From: an uncultured Desulfobacter sp.
GTDB taxonomy: Bacteria; Desulfobacterota; Desulfobacteria; Desulfobacterales; Desulfobacteraceae
Length of the DNA stretch: 64,000 nt
Reading direction: 5' to 3'
Assembly (NCBI RefSeq): GCF_963665355.1
Contig: NZ_OY762229.1
Span: 2,418,001 to 2,482,000, forward strand
Shown here piece after piece: positions 35,833 to 43,906 of this stretch (its first letter is position 1; each line of letters begins with the position of its first letter). Under the pieces are notes generated by a model. The model had not been told where the DNA came from and did no database searches. It saw nothing but the letters and a program-made list of their open reading frames with translations. A program made the translations under genes and the position numbers.

Positions 35833-36012
35833 ATGTTTTATCTGCCATTAACTGCATCACCTCTTGGCTGGATCGTACTCGGTGTGAGCGGATATGCCCT
35901 TTACAAAGCAGGCAAGAAAAAGGGACAGGATGAGGCTGCCGCTTCCCGAATCACGGAAGTGCCGGGAACAGAGGATAAGGCAAAAACAACAGAGGAAGGA
36001 GAAAAAATATGA
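35833..36012 (+). CDS. Small GWIVLG-motif membrane protein 1
   Basis: The ATG at 35833 follows an AAGGAG site; the upstream in-frame ATG at 35797 lies in the palindrome and is unlikely. The 59-residue product has one hydrophobic segment (SPLGWIVLGVSGYALYKAGK) followed by basic and then acidic hydrophilic sequence. Its core is repeated in the next gene, which starts 4 nt before this stop. The pair looks like a recent duplication within an operon. Confidence 0.7.
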   Translation: MFYLPLTASPLGWIVLGVSGYALYKAGKKKGQDEAAASRITEVPGTEDKAKTTEEGEKI

Positions 36013-36275
36013 GTGTACCCGTTGTCGCACATCCTTTAGGATGGATTGTCCTTGGTGCCGCAGGCTTTCTTGCTTATAAAGCTGGAAAAAAAGCAGGCAA
36101 AAAGGCGGAAGAGGATATTGCCAGAACCAGTCTGTCTGACCGGGTTATCAAAGGTGCCATGAAAGCGGCCTACAAAACCCAGAAAGGTGTTTCCGAAGGC
36201 TTGGGAAAAGCCAAAGAAAAATGCGGAACTCTCTGGGAAGAGGCGAGAACAGAGGCCAACGCAACATCAGACTAA
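36009..36275 (+). CDS. Small GWIVLG-motif membrane protein 2
   Basis: An 88-residue product whose ATG overlaps the preceding stop (ATGA). It begins MSVPVVAHPLGWIVLGAAGF and continues LAYKAGKKAGKKAEE, the same core as the upstream paralogue, then an Ala/Lys/Glu amphipathic region (KGAMKAAYKTQKGVSEGL). One TM plus a charged helix again recalls YtxH-like proteins. It ends one base before the convergent FeoA-type gene. Role unknown. Confidence 0.7.
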   Translation: MSVPVVAHPLGWIVLGAAGFLAYKAGKKAGKKAEEDIARTSLSDRVIKGAMKAAYKTQKGVSEGLGKAKEKCGTLWEEARTEANATSD

Positions 36276-36276
36276 A

Positions 36277-37002
36277 CTATGCCGTCCGGACAATGACTGC
36301 GCCTGCCTTTTCAGGTGTAAGAAAAAGGCGCAGTCCTCCGGGACTTGATATGGCAACCGGTGCTCTTTCAGGTCCGTGTCCCTGCAGGGAGTTGGTCTGG
36401 TCGATGGATTCCAGGGTCAGTTTTACGCCGGCAGTTACCCCGTGGGTTTCTATGTGTTTGACGCCCCTTGGCCCGCCCATCACTTCCGTAACCTCAAAAT
36501 CAAGATTTTTTCTGGCAAAGAAGAACTGGGTGGACGCCTTTCCCGGATAGTTCCCCCATATTCTTGCGGCTTCACCTTCGGACAGCCGGGTTCTTTCTCT
36601 GCGGTTGATCAGGACCAGGTAATCCATATGGGGCAAAGAGCGAATGAAACGGATATTGCCCTCCACAGGGATGCCTAAGCGGGCCAGTCCCTTTTCAATA
36701 AATGGGCCGCCGGAATGAATCTCCACATGGCCTTCCTGGCCTTTCTTCATCTGGTTCAAAGGTATCTTTTCACCGGATTCAAGATGGATATACAACTTCA
36801 TGACCATGCCTGCCGGAATAACCACATCGCCATTGTCCCCGTGTACCCGGACAGAATTAAAATTGATGTCTTCGTCATGCCGGATGATATGCCCGCCGGT
36901 AAACAGTCCCATGCGTTGCAACCATTTTTCCAGGGCAGGGTTGGTGACCTGGAGCATTACCAGTTCTGTATTTACAGGCGCATCAAGCAATGATGAATAC
37001 AT
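36277..37002 (-). CDS. Triple FeoA-domain protein
   Basis: About 241 residues. An upstream TTG (37026) is possible, but the ATG at 37002 has a gaggg site. Three SH3-like FeoA domains can be traced: about 1-75 (LEKWLQRMGLFTGGHI), 80-150 (FIEKGLARLGIPVEGNIRFI, with the typical LxRLGIxxG pattern), and 160-241 (HIETHGVTAGVKLTLES, ending GGLRLFLTPEKAGAVIVR). FeoA partners the ferrous iron permease FeoB; single-domain forms are usual and a three-domain chain is uncommon. Lying 29 nt after P1B-ATPase 3 in the same operon, it gives the island its clearest link to iron. Confidence 0.75.
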   Translation of the reverse strand: MYSSLLDAPVNTELVMLQVTNPALEKWLQRMGLFTGGHIIRHDEDINFNSVRVHGDNGDVVIPAGMVMKLYIHLESGEKIPLNQMKKGQEGHVEIHSGGPFIEKGLARLGIPVEGNIRFIRSLPHMDYLVLINRRERTRLSEGEAARIWGNYPGKASTQFFFARKNLDFEVTEVMGGPRGVKHIETHGVTAGVKLTLESIDQTNSLQGHGPERAPVAISSPGGLRLFLTPEKAGAVIVRTA

Positions 37003-37031
37003 GTTTCCCTCTTTGGTTAAATTCAATTTAA

Positions 37032-39191
37032 TTATGACGAACTTGCGATATTGCCGCCTATAATTTTATATGGCCTGCTCTTTTTTTCAGGCATGTCTGG
37101 GGCCGGATGAATCAATTGTTTTTCCCTCATGCCTGCATACCCGATAATTCCCAGGGTGGATACATTATGAAGGATTGCTGCGGCCACAGGGCGAAGCCAT
37201 CCCAAAGAAGCCAGCAATAAAAAGGAGGAATTCAGGGACACTGCAGAGACAAAGGCTTGCTTTATGGTTCCCTGGCATCGCAGGGCAATCTGCCGGGCTG
37301 TGAGCAAACTGTTCAAGTCTTCCTTGAGTAAAATCACCTGGGCAGACTCCTTGGCAAGATCTGCACCCGAAGGCAGACAAATCCCCACATGGGCAGACAC
37401 CAGGGCCGGTGCATCGTTCACCCCGTCTCCGGTAAAACCCAGGATACAGCCTTCGTCCTTGAGCCGGGCCACAATATCGGCTTTATCCCCGGGCCGCAGT
37501 TCGGCATACACCTCGTCCACATCCGGCAGGGAAGCGGCCAGGGCATTGGCCGTACGTTCCGTGTCTCCGGTAAGGATAACAATTTTTTTAATGCCTGCCG
37601 CCTTAAGTCCGGCAAGCACTGCCGGCGCTTCGGGCCGCAATTCGTCCCGAAGGCCCAGAACACCTTCAAGCTTGCCGTCCCGGGCCACATAGAGCAGACT
37701 TTTTCCCTCTTTCTGGAAAGCACGTGCTGCCTTGTCCGCGCTTGAGCAGTCAATGCCTTCGTCGTCCTCTATGAAATGGCGGCTGCCCACCAGCACATTG
37801 AGATCATCGATATATGCAGACACCCCGTGGGCCACGATAAAGTCCACCTGGCTGGTGGGGGAAAGGGTCAGCCCCCTGTCCCTGGCCGCATCCAGCACGG
37901 CTGCGGCCACGGGGTGGGCATAATGTTCTTCCGCCGAGGCGGCCAGTACCAGAAGCTGATCATCATCCAGGCCCTGGGCGCTGAATATGTCCGTCACCTG
38001 TAATTCACCCCGGGTCAGGGTGCCGGTTTTATCAAATACAAGCGTATCCAACCTGGCCAGGCTGTCCACGGCCTGGGCGCCCTTAAGCAGTACGCCCTGC
38101 CGAGCTGCCGTGTGCATGGCCACACGCACGGCAACAGGGCTGGACAGTTTGATCACACAGGAGTAATCCACCGTAAGTACGGCAGCTGCCTTTTCAAGAT
38201 TCCGGGTCATGGCAAACAGACCCACACCCAGGCCAAAGGTCAGGGGCACCAGTTTATCGGCCAGTTCATCGCTTTTCTTCTGGGAATCGGATTCATACCG
38301 CAACGAGTCTTCCAGAAATTTTGAAATCCTTGCTACGGCTGTTTCCGCACCCACATGAACAGCTTCAAAGATAATGCGCCCTTCCTCAATGACGGAACCT
38401 GAGATCACCTCATCCCCCGGTTTGACATGGACGGGAACAGACTCTCCGGTTACCGAACTTTGATTAATGGAAGCATCTCCGTCCACCACCCGGCCGTCCA
38501 GGGGGATCATCTCTCCCGGCCCGCAAACCACCCGGTCTCCAATACCAGCCTCTGCAAAAGGGATCTGGATCTCCTGGCCGTCCTTTTCTATCCATATTTT
38601 GTCGGTCTGGGGTTTTAGCAAGCTTTTAAGCAGGCCCGTGGTTTTTGTCTCACTGATTTTTTCAAAATATTCACCCAGGGCAAGCAGGGCCACTATGGTG
38701 GTGGCTGTGAAATAATCTCGCCGCCACAGGGAAAAGGAAACGGCTGCGGCATCCAGAACTTCAACTTTAAGCTTTCGGTTCCAAAGACATATTATGCCAT
38801 CCAGAATAACAGGTGCGGACAGCATCAGAGCCAGGGGCGCGGCAAATAATGCAGGCAGAAAAAAACAGGCAAGGGATATGATGCCTTTTACCGACAGGTT
38901 CAAAAGAGATGGTGGCGATTTTCTGTCGTTTTTTCCTTTGAATATATCTAAAGGCAGATCCTGGATGCACCCTAATACGGCCCCCCTTGTTTCGTCCCGG
39001 CCATCATACCTGATAATGACCGAAGACGCTCTGCCGTTCAGGCGTGCGGTTTGAACCCCCGGGATGGTTTCCAGGGTGGCTTCAAGATAATCCGGATCCA
39101 TATTCGGATCCCTCAGGAATCGTCCTTTCAGCCGTACCCGGTTAGGCAGCTCACTGACAATGGTAAAAGGGCGGTGTGTGCACACGGTCAT
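37032..39191 (-). CDS. P1B-type ATPase, copy 3 (non-CPC triad, P1B-6-like)
   Basis: A 719-residue P-type ATPase. The ATG at 39191 overlaps the upstream stop as ATGA and is preferred to a GTG at 39218. The N-terminus has an arginine motif (LPNRVRLKGRF, 15-25) in an HMA_2-like domain lacking CxxC. TGES (248-251), phospho-Asp387 in DKTGTLT and GDGVNDAPAL are intact. In the ion-binding helix the usual CPC is replaced by Ser-Cys-Val (344-346, VDYSCVIKLS), which differs from the other two copies. Ferrosome FezB proteins belong to the P1B-6 group and have an arginine motif in place of the N-terminal metal domain, so this copy is the best FezB-like candidate here; no alignment was run. Confidence 0.85.
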   Translation of the reverse strand: MTVCTHRPFTIVSELPNRVRLKGRFLRDPNMDPDYLEATLETIPGVQTARLNGRASSVIIRYDGRDETRGAVLGCIQDLPLDIFKGKNDRKSPPSLLNLSVKGIISLACFFLPALFAAPLALMLSAPVILDGIICLWNRKLKVEVLDAAAVSFSLWRRDYFTATTIVALLALGEYFEKISETKTTGLLKSLLKPQTDKIWIEKDGQEIQIPFAEAGIGDRVVCGPGEMIPLDGRVVDGDASINQSSVTGESVPVHVKPGDEVISGSVIEEGRIIFEAVHVGAETAVARISKFLEDSLRYESDSQKKSDELADKLVPLTFGLGVGLFAMTRNLEKAAAVLTVDYSCVIKLSSPVAVRVAMHTAARQGVLLKGAQAVDSLARLDTLVFDKTGTLTRGELQVTDIFSAQGLDDDQLLVLAASAEEHYAHPVAAAVLDAARDRGLTLSPTSQVDFIVAHGVSAYIDDLNVLVGSRHFIEDDEGIDCSSADKAARAFQKEGKSLLYVARDGKLEGVLGLRDELRPEAPAVLAGLKAAGIKKIVILTGDTERTANALAASLPDVDEVYAELRPGDKADIVARLKDEGCILGFTGDGVNDAPALVSAHVGICLPSGADLAKESAQVILLKEDLNSLLTARQIALRCQGTIKQAFVSAVSLNSSFLLLASLGWLRPVAAAILHNVSTLGIIGYAGMREKQLIHPAPDMPEKKSRPYKIIGGNIASSS

Positions 39192-39607
39192 GGGGCATCC
39201 GTTCCCCCGGGGGGACACGAGGCCTCCGGGCCTTTTTTCATTATTTTATCAATCAAATATCCGGTTCCGGCAAGTGCTGCGGCTGTCATGCCGATATCTG
39301 CCAGACTTTTTTTATTGGTCAAAGAGAGAATAAGCGATGCCGCCGTCCCTTTGGCAAAGCCGTTGATTACGGCTTGGGTTTTGCTCATGGTGCCATTGTG
39401 CACATCCACCATGTTGGATCCGATGGTGGCGGCAGAGGCAATGGTGATGATGATGGTGGCAAATCCCAAAGGGGTATATGTGTCCTGGGGGACTGGGATG
39501 GGGGCGAACATAAAAGGCCCGGGTGCCTGGACCATGGTCGGCAGTGTGGGTTCTGTGGATTGAACCACCTGTGTTTGCGGCATCAAAACAGGATCAATAA
39601 ATTTCAT
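39188..39607 (-). CDS. Two-TM small membrane protein, paralogue of 30850-31260 (MamC-like layout)
   Basis: I start at the ATG at 39607 (MKFIDPVLMPQ, 139 residues); the frame is open to 39685 but without a ribosome site. A Pro/Thr/Gln-rich N-terminus leads to TM1 (LGFATIIITIASAATIGSN), a polar loop (NGTMSKTQAVINGFAKGTA), and TM2 (DIGMTAAALAGTGYLIDKI). Size and pattern match the paralogue at the other end of the cluster. Its stop overlaps the start of P1B-ATPase 3, so the two are translationally coupled, supporting a joint function. Confidence 0.65.
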   Translation of the reverse strand: MKFIDPVLMPQTQVVQSTEPTLPTMVQAPGPFMFAPIPVPQDTYTPLGFATIIITIASAATIGSNMVDVHNGTMSKTQAVINGFAKGTAASLILSLTNKKSLADIGMTAAALAGTGYLIDKIMKKGPEASCPPGGTDAP

Positions 39608-39685
39608 TGCTGGCAGCCTTGGTTTTTTCTTAAGGTATAAATCAAGAAACTGATCATCTGATAATGATGCCAAAACACATGGCAA

Positions 39686-39730
39686 AGTTCAAGCTAATTT
39701 TTATGATCTACGACAAAATTAACTTGAACT
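39686..39730 (-). terminator. Long hairpin between htpX and the P1B-ATPase 3 operon
   Basis: AGTTCAAGCTAATTTT (39686-39701) pairs with AAAATTAACTTGAACT (39715-39730): 16 bp with a single wobble and a 13-nt loop, 26 nt after the htpX stop. It lacks a long T-run, so it may be an attenuator or RNA-processing site rather than a full terminator. Confidence 0.55.
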
Positions 39731-39756
39731 GACTATTTTAGTTTTTTTCTTCAATG

Positions 39757-40707
39757 TCAGGACATATTGTCCCAGAAAGAGCGACTCTGATCATTCATGG
39801 TTTCACCGCCGGATTGTTTGTCTCTGTTTTCCTGATATGGGGTTCCGGAAAAATTGTTGCCCTGGGGCCGTGATCCCAATAGCCGGGCCACACGGTCTTC
39901 AATGGGCGGATGGGTGGAAAACAGGTTCATCATCTGCTTTCCGGTTAAAGGATTGACAATGAACATATGGGCGGTTGCGGGGCTGGCATCAACCTGGGGC
40001 CGGCTGCGGCTGAAGCTTCCCAGCTTGGACAGGGCAGACGCCAGTCCGCTGGGGTTTCCGGTGATGCTTGCGGCGGTGGCGTCGGCCAGGTATTCCCTTG
40101 ACCGGGACACGGCCATCTGCACAATCATGGCGGCAATGGGGGCTACCATAGAGACCACGAGTACGCCGATGATGCCAAGCCCGCCGTCTTCATCATCCCT
40201 GCCGCCGAAAAAGGCGGAGAATCGGGCCATGGATGCAATCCACATGATGGCCCCGGCCAGGGTGGCAACAATGGTGGAAATGAGTATGTCCCGGTTTTTC
40301 ACATGGCCCAGTTCATGGGCCAGCACCCCTTCAAGTTCCTGTTGGTCCATCATGTCCATCAGGCCCTGGGTCACGGCCACCACGGCATGTTCAGGATTTC
40401 TTCCCGTGGCAAAGGCATTGGGCGCTGATTCGGGAATCAGATAGACTTTGGGCATGGGCAGTCCGGCATTGCGGGCCAGGCGGGCCACGGTATCAAACAG
40501 ACCCGGGGCCTGGGCCCGGTCCAGGGGCTGGGCCCGGTACATTCTTAATACAACCTTGTCGGAATACCAATAACTTGTAATGTTCATGACGCCTGCAAAA
40601 ATCAAAGCAATGAACATGCCGGTCTGTCCTGCCAGAATATACCCGAGAAACAGGAACAACCCGGTCATCATGATCAGCAGCATGCCGGTTTTAAACTGAT
40701 TTGCCAT
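39757..40707 (-). CDS. htpX: HtpX-type membrane metalloprotease (M48)
   Basis: A 316-residue inner-membrane zinc protease. The ATG at 40707 has a GGAGG site; an upstream in-frame codon at 40728 does not. TM segments occur near the N-terminus (TGMLLIMMTGLFLFLGYILA) and in the middle. The zinc-binding HELGHVKNRD motif and a downstream SREYLADATAA supply the catalytic and third-ligand residues. HtpX degrades damaged membrane proteins with FtsH. The C-terminus is longer than usual and hydrophilic (Asn/Gln/Ser-rich). It lies at the edge of the P1B-ATPase island on the same strand, so it may police that membrane system, but it is also a common stand-alone gene. Confidence 0.9.
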   Translation of the reverse strand: MANQFKTGMLLIMMTGLFLFLGYILAGQTGMFIALIFAGVMNITSYWYSDKVVLRMYRAQPLDRAQAPGLFDTVARLARNAGLPMPKVYLIPESAPNAFATGRNPEHAVVAVTQGLMDMMDQQELEGVLAHELGHVKNRDILISTIVATLAGAIMWIASMARFSAFFGGRDDEDGGLGIIGVLVVSMVAPIAAMIVQMAVSRSREYLADATAASITGNPSGLASALSKLGSFSRSRPQVDASPATAHMFIVNPLTGKQMMNLFSTHPPIEDRVARLLGSRPQGNNFSGTPYQENRDKQSGGETMNDQSRSFWDNMS

Positions 40708-41167
40708 TTTATTCCTCCAAACTGACATTTGTTTAATTCACTTAAAATTGTGTTGGTGCCAAAACGTAATAAGAATATAAAGCCCGCCTAAAAAAAATCA
40801 ACCGCGGATACCTCAAATGGCAAGTCGAACCCGTCAGCGCTGTCCCAGGCCAACTGTTGTTTTCATTTGAAGGAGTGCTCCAGGTAGATTGAATGTTGGC
40901 TTTTCATGGCAGGAAAAATATATGAGGCCGAAGATACAATAAAAAAATTCCTACATAAACACCGGTGAGTAGGCGGTCGACTTCTGTATGTGAAAGTTTA
41001 ATCTTGCATTTCCGGACCATGAGTGATTATCTCAAACAAGACGAATTTTTGCTTTAAACTGTTTCACAAAAAAATGAATAGACAGAATCTGCCTATTACC
41101 ATATTGGCCCATTCTGCCTATTTCACTGGTTATGTGTCATAGTCATAAAATATAAGGGATTGTAAGC
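40708..41167. other. Intergenic boundary between the iron island and the accessory region
   Basis: About 460 bp without a credible gene. A direct repeat TCTGCCTATT occurs twice near 41089-41130. I see no clear promoter, attC-like core or terminator. Base composition becomes more A/T-rich to the right of this point. Confidence 0.45.
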
Positions 41168-42172
41168 GTGGCGACTACTGTTATATCAGCATTTAACGAG
41201 TTTCAGAAAGATTATGTAAATCTTGCTTCAGCCGATTCTCAAAGAGCAATGTCAAGCAGAGACTGGCTTGTCGGTCAGATTCATGCCTTTCCAGATAAAG
41301 ACGCGAATTTCCCTGCTTTATATTCAGAGAAGGACATATTTTTTGGTTCTTATGCAAGAAAGACAAAAAAGCGTCCTTTAGATGACATAGATATTATGAT
41401 CTGCTTGCACGCCCAAGGCGGCAATTACTCCGAGTCAAGTAACTCGATTGAAATCAATGTTAGCGATAGTGCACCCAGCTTAAAACGGCTTTGTTACGAT
41501 AATACAAATATTCTGAATTCACGAAGAGTGATCAATAAGTTTGTTTCATTATTGACTCAGGTTCCGCAATACGAAAAGGCTGATATTAAGAGGAATCAAG
41601 AAGCAGCAACGGTCAAGTTGACATCATACGTCTGGAATTTTGATATAGTGCCCTGCTTCTTTACCACAGAAGATTATTTAGGTAAAACTTACTATCTGAT
41701 TCCAGATGGCTCTGGAGATTGGAAAAAAACAGATCCGAGAAAAGACAGGGATAGGGTGCAGTCGATAAATAAGCGACATAACGGAAATATCCTAAATGCT
41801 ATTCGTATTTTAAAGTATTGGAACAGAAGACCAACAATGCCATCAATGGGTTCGTATCTTATAGAAAATATGATTTTGGATTATTATGATTCTCTCTCTG
41901 CAAGTACTGCAAGCGAATATGTCGATTTGGAAATACCAAAACTATTTTTGCATATAAGAGACAGTGTTTATGGCGTAGTTAATGACCCGAAGGGAATACA
42001 AGGGAACATAAACAACCTGTCGACAGAGGAAAAAAGCAAGATATGGGATAGAGCTAATGGGGATTACTACAAAGCCACAGAGGCAAGAAGACTAGAGTCA
42101 GAAGATGATCATAGAGGATCGATCAACAAATGGAGAGAGGTTTTTGGTGGGGAGTTCCCAAAATATGGTTGA
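41168..42172 (+). CDS. CD-NTase (SMODS) nucleotidyltransferase, CBASS signal synthase
   Basis: A 334-residue cGAS/DncV-like nucleotidyltransferase starting at a GTG. The polymerase-beta fold active site is complete: FFGSYARKTKKRPLDDIDIM contains Gly60-Ser61 and the two metal Asp residues (Asp73, Asp75), and the third Asp is at 159 in WNFDIVPCF. Such enzymes make cyclic oligonucleotides on phage infection. The downstream gene encodes an S-4TM effector, overlapping by 8 nt, giving a minimal two-gene CBASS. No Cap2/Cap3 ubiquitin-like, HORMA or TRIP13 genes are present, so it would be a type I layout. The nucleotide product cannot be told by eye. Confidence 0.85.
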   Translation: MATTVISAFNEFQKDYVNLASADSQRAMSSRDWLVGQIHAFPDKDANFPALYSEKDIFFGSYARKTKKRPLDDIDIMICLHAQGGNYSESSNSIEINVSDSAPSLKRLCYDNTNILNSRRVINKFVSLLTQVPQYEKADIKRNQEAATVKLTSYVWNFDIVPCFFTTEDYLGKTYYLIPDGSGDWKKTDPRKDRDRVQSINKRHNGNILNAIRILKYWNRRPTMPSMGSYLIENMILDYYDSLSASTASEYVDLEIPKLFLHIRDSVYGVVNDPKGIQGNINNLSTEEKSKIWDRANGDYYKATEARRLESEDDHRGSINKWREVFGGEFPKYG

Positions 42173-43118
42173 TAGCTTTTCAGAAAGACAAAATGAGCCT
42201 CAAAAACTGAATTATTTGGCTGCCCAGAGGACTCTATACAAGAAAGCAAAAAGCATAACTGCAATTCAAATTTTTCTTAGCGTTCCTCTTATTATATTTG
42301 TTTCCATTGCTGCATTAATCCTAAATGATAAAGATATTTCACAACTGGTCGGACTTCAACAGGTGGATATTTCATGGGTATCTGCTTTTACTGGTGTTGT
42401 TGTGGCTTTGCTAGATGTATTAATTCTTACATCCCTTGTCGACAACCTGAAAGAAAAAGCAGCAAAGATACAGGAACTATTCGACACAACAGTGTTAGGC
42501 TTGCCATGGAATAATGTAGCAATCGGAAGTATGCCGGATCATGAAGATGTAAATAAATACTCACGTCCAATTAGAGAGAGACCAGATGAATTATCAAAAC
42601 TGAAAGACTGGTATTCCAGCAAATTGGATAATTTACCGATTGAGACCTCATTGATTATTTGCCAAAGATCAAATCTCTGTTGGGATTCCGAGTTACGAGA
42701 TTATTTTTCTAAATTAATGGGTGCAATTGCACTATTTGTGATTCTATTCTTGGTGGCAATTGGATTATATGAGGGTATGACTTTAAAGAATTTATTCCTC
42801 ATCGTTCTTGCCCCAGCATTGCCAATAGTCATTTTCTCAACAAGGCAATGGATTGATAACAAAAAAGCCATAAGCCAATTAACATCGTTAAAGAATTTTG
42901 TAAATGATTCTTGGGATAACCTATTGGCAATGCAGGAGAGCGAATCCAGGCTGATGGAGCGAGCACGAGCCGTCCAAGATCAGATATTCATTAATAGAAA
43001 GACTAATCCTTTAATATTTGATTGGATTTACGAAAAACAAAAATCGCGACAGCATGAAAGTATGTACTATTCCATTGATCAAATGATTGATCAATATAGG
43101 AGTTCAATTGGCACATAA
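42165..43118 (+). CDS. S-4TM membrane effector of CBASS
   Basis: About 317 residues starting at the ATG at 42165, overlapping the CD-NTase stop. Four TM segments occur in two pairs: about 31-54 and 70-92, then two near 195-245 (LFVILFLVAIGLYEG and FLIVLAPALPIVIF). After the second TM comes KIQELFDTTVLGLPWN, which fits the S-4TM family pattern of a helix with Q-E-x-F-D and L-x-W-N. S-4TM proteins are thought to open pores on binding the cyclic nucleotide, killing the infected cell. The gene ends inside the left arm of an attC-like site, so both genes could move together as one cassette. Confidence 0.82.
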   Translation: MVDSFSERQNEPQKLNYLAAQRTLYKKAKSITAIQIFLSVPLIIFVSIAALILNDKDISQLVGLQQVDISWVSAFTGVVVALLDVLILTSLVDNLKEKAAKIQELFDTTVLGLPWNNVAIGSMPDHEDVNKYSRPIRERPDELSKLKDWYSSKLDNLPIETSLIICQRSNLCWDSELRDYFSKLMGAIALFVILFLVAIGLYEGMTLKNLFLIVLAPALPIVIFSTRQWIDNKKAISQLTSLKNFVNDSWDNLLAMQESESRLMERARAVQDQIFINRKTNPLIFDWIYEKQKSRQHESMYYSIDQMIDQYRSSIGT

Positions 43119-43202
43119 CAATCACATACACTCGGACAGCAAAAAGCGCCGCTCGTTCCTCGCTCTGCTTTTCGCTGCCGGTGATGTGAGGCGTTATGTG
43201 CC
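43110..43202. repeat. attC-like recombination site 1
   Basis: A 93-bp foldable element: outer arms GGCACATAAC (43110-43119) and GTTATGTGCC (43193-43202) are perfect complements. Inside, TCACAT pairs with ATGTGA, and CGGACAGCAAAA pairs with TTTTCGCTGCCG with single extrahelical bases on each strand, as in integron attC sites. The right end GCGTTATGTG resembles the GTT core, though strict GTTRRRY would need a purine where T is found. It shares CTGCCGGTGATG followed by GTTAT with site 2 (48524-48595). Confidence 0.65.
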
Positions 43203-43222
43203 AAAAATCCAAAGCATTAGGT

Positions 43223-43906
43223 ATGAATGATAAAGTCAAAATTTACTGCTGCAATTGCAATGTTGATACATGGCAGCAAATTCTTTTTGAAAAATCTTAT
43301 CGCTCACCAAGCGATGAAAAATATGATTATTGCTCCAAATGTATGGTTACAGAATGTTGTGGCTGTGAACAACCACATTATAGATTCAGCTCATGGATGC
43401 AAAATAAAGATGGTACCGGAATGGATATGGAAGACGAATGGGTGTTCCCATCCAAACAATTAAGAGAAAAACCTTCATGGAATATTGATTTTGCTTTTTC
43501 ATCAGTATTCTCAACTTTTCTTGACGGTTCTTCAGAAAAGGAACATGTTTGGGATTTATTGAGAGAGGTCCATGTTTCTCTTCAAAGTGATTGTCCAAGG
43601 CTTGGTATAATGGGAGTTCGAGCTTTATTGGAACATATAATGATTTCGAAAATTGGAGATCAAAAATCATTTAAAAAAAACATGAGAGAATTTCAGAATC
43701 AAGGTTATATATCAAAAATACAAGAAGAAACATTAGGGCATATATTAGAGGTTGGACATGCCGCAATACACCGGTCTTATAGCCCAACCCAGATTGAACT
43801 GATTGCGGCCTTAGATATCGTCGAAAATCTTATCGAAACCATTTATATATACACTGAAAAAGCAAAAAATATTGACTGTAATATTCCGAAACGAAAAAAC
43901 ACATAA
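43223..43906 (+). CDS. DUF4145 domain protein
   Basis: A protein of about 227 residues. The frame opens at 43196 inside the attC-like core; the ATG at 43223 (MNDKVKIYCCNC) is the likelier start. An N-terminal zinc-ribbon-like part has several Cys pairs (CCNC, CSKC, CCGC). The C-terminal part resembles DUF4145: LGIMGVRALLEHIMISKIGD, then GHILEVGHAAIHRS and ALDIVENLIETIY. DUF4145 often accompanies restriction or defence genes, possibly as a HEPN-like fold, but its activity is unknown. It is a single-gene cassette between an attC-like site and a group II intron. Confidence 0.72.
   Translation: MNDKVKIYCCNCNVDTWQQILFEKSYRSPSDEKYDYCSKCMVTECCGCEQPHYRFSSWMQNKDGTGMDMEDEWVFPSKQLREKPSWNIDFAFSSVFSTFLDGSSEKEHVWDLLREVHVSLQSDCPRLGIMGVRALLEHIMISKIGDQKSFKKNMREFQNQGYISKIQEETLGHILEVGHAAIHRSYSPTQIELIAALDIVENLIETIYIYTEKAKNIDCNIPKRKNT

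Noticed and set aside
39757-40707. htpX as a definite member of the iron-organelle locus
   Set aside because: A strong hairpin separates it from the next gene and htpX is a widespread stand-alone gene, so membership is left open.
41089-41135. Possible sigma54 promoter (TTGGCCCATTCTGCC) before the CD-NTase
   Set aside because: The GG to GC spacing is 10 rather than the required 12, so it does not fit the -24/-12 rule.
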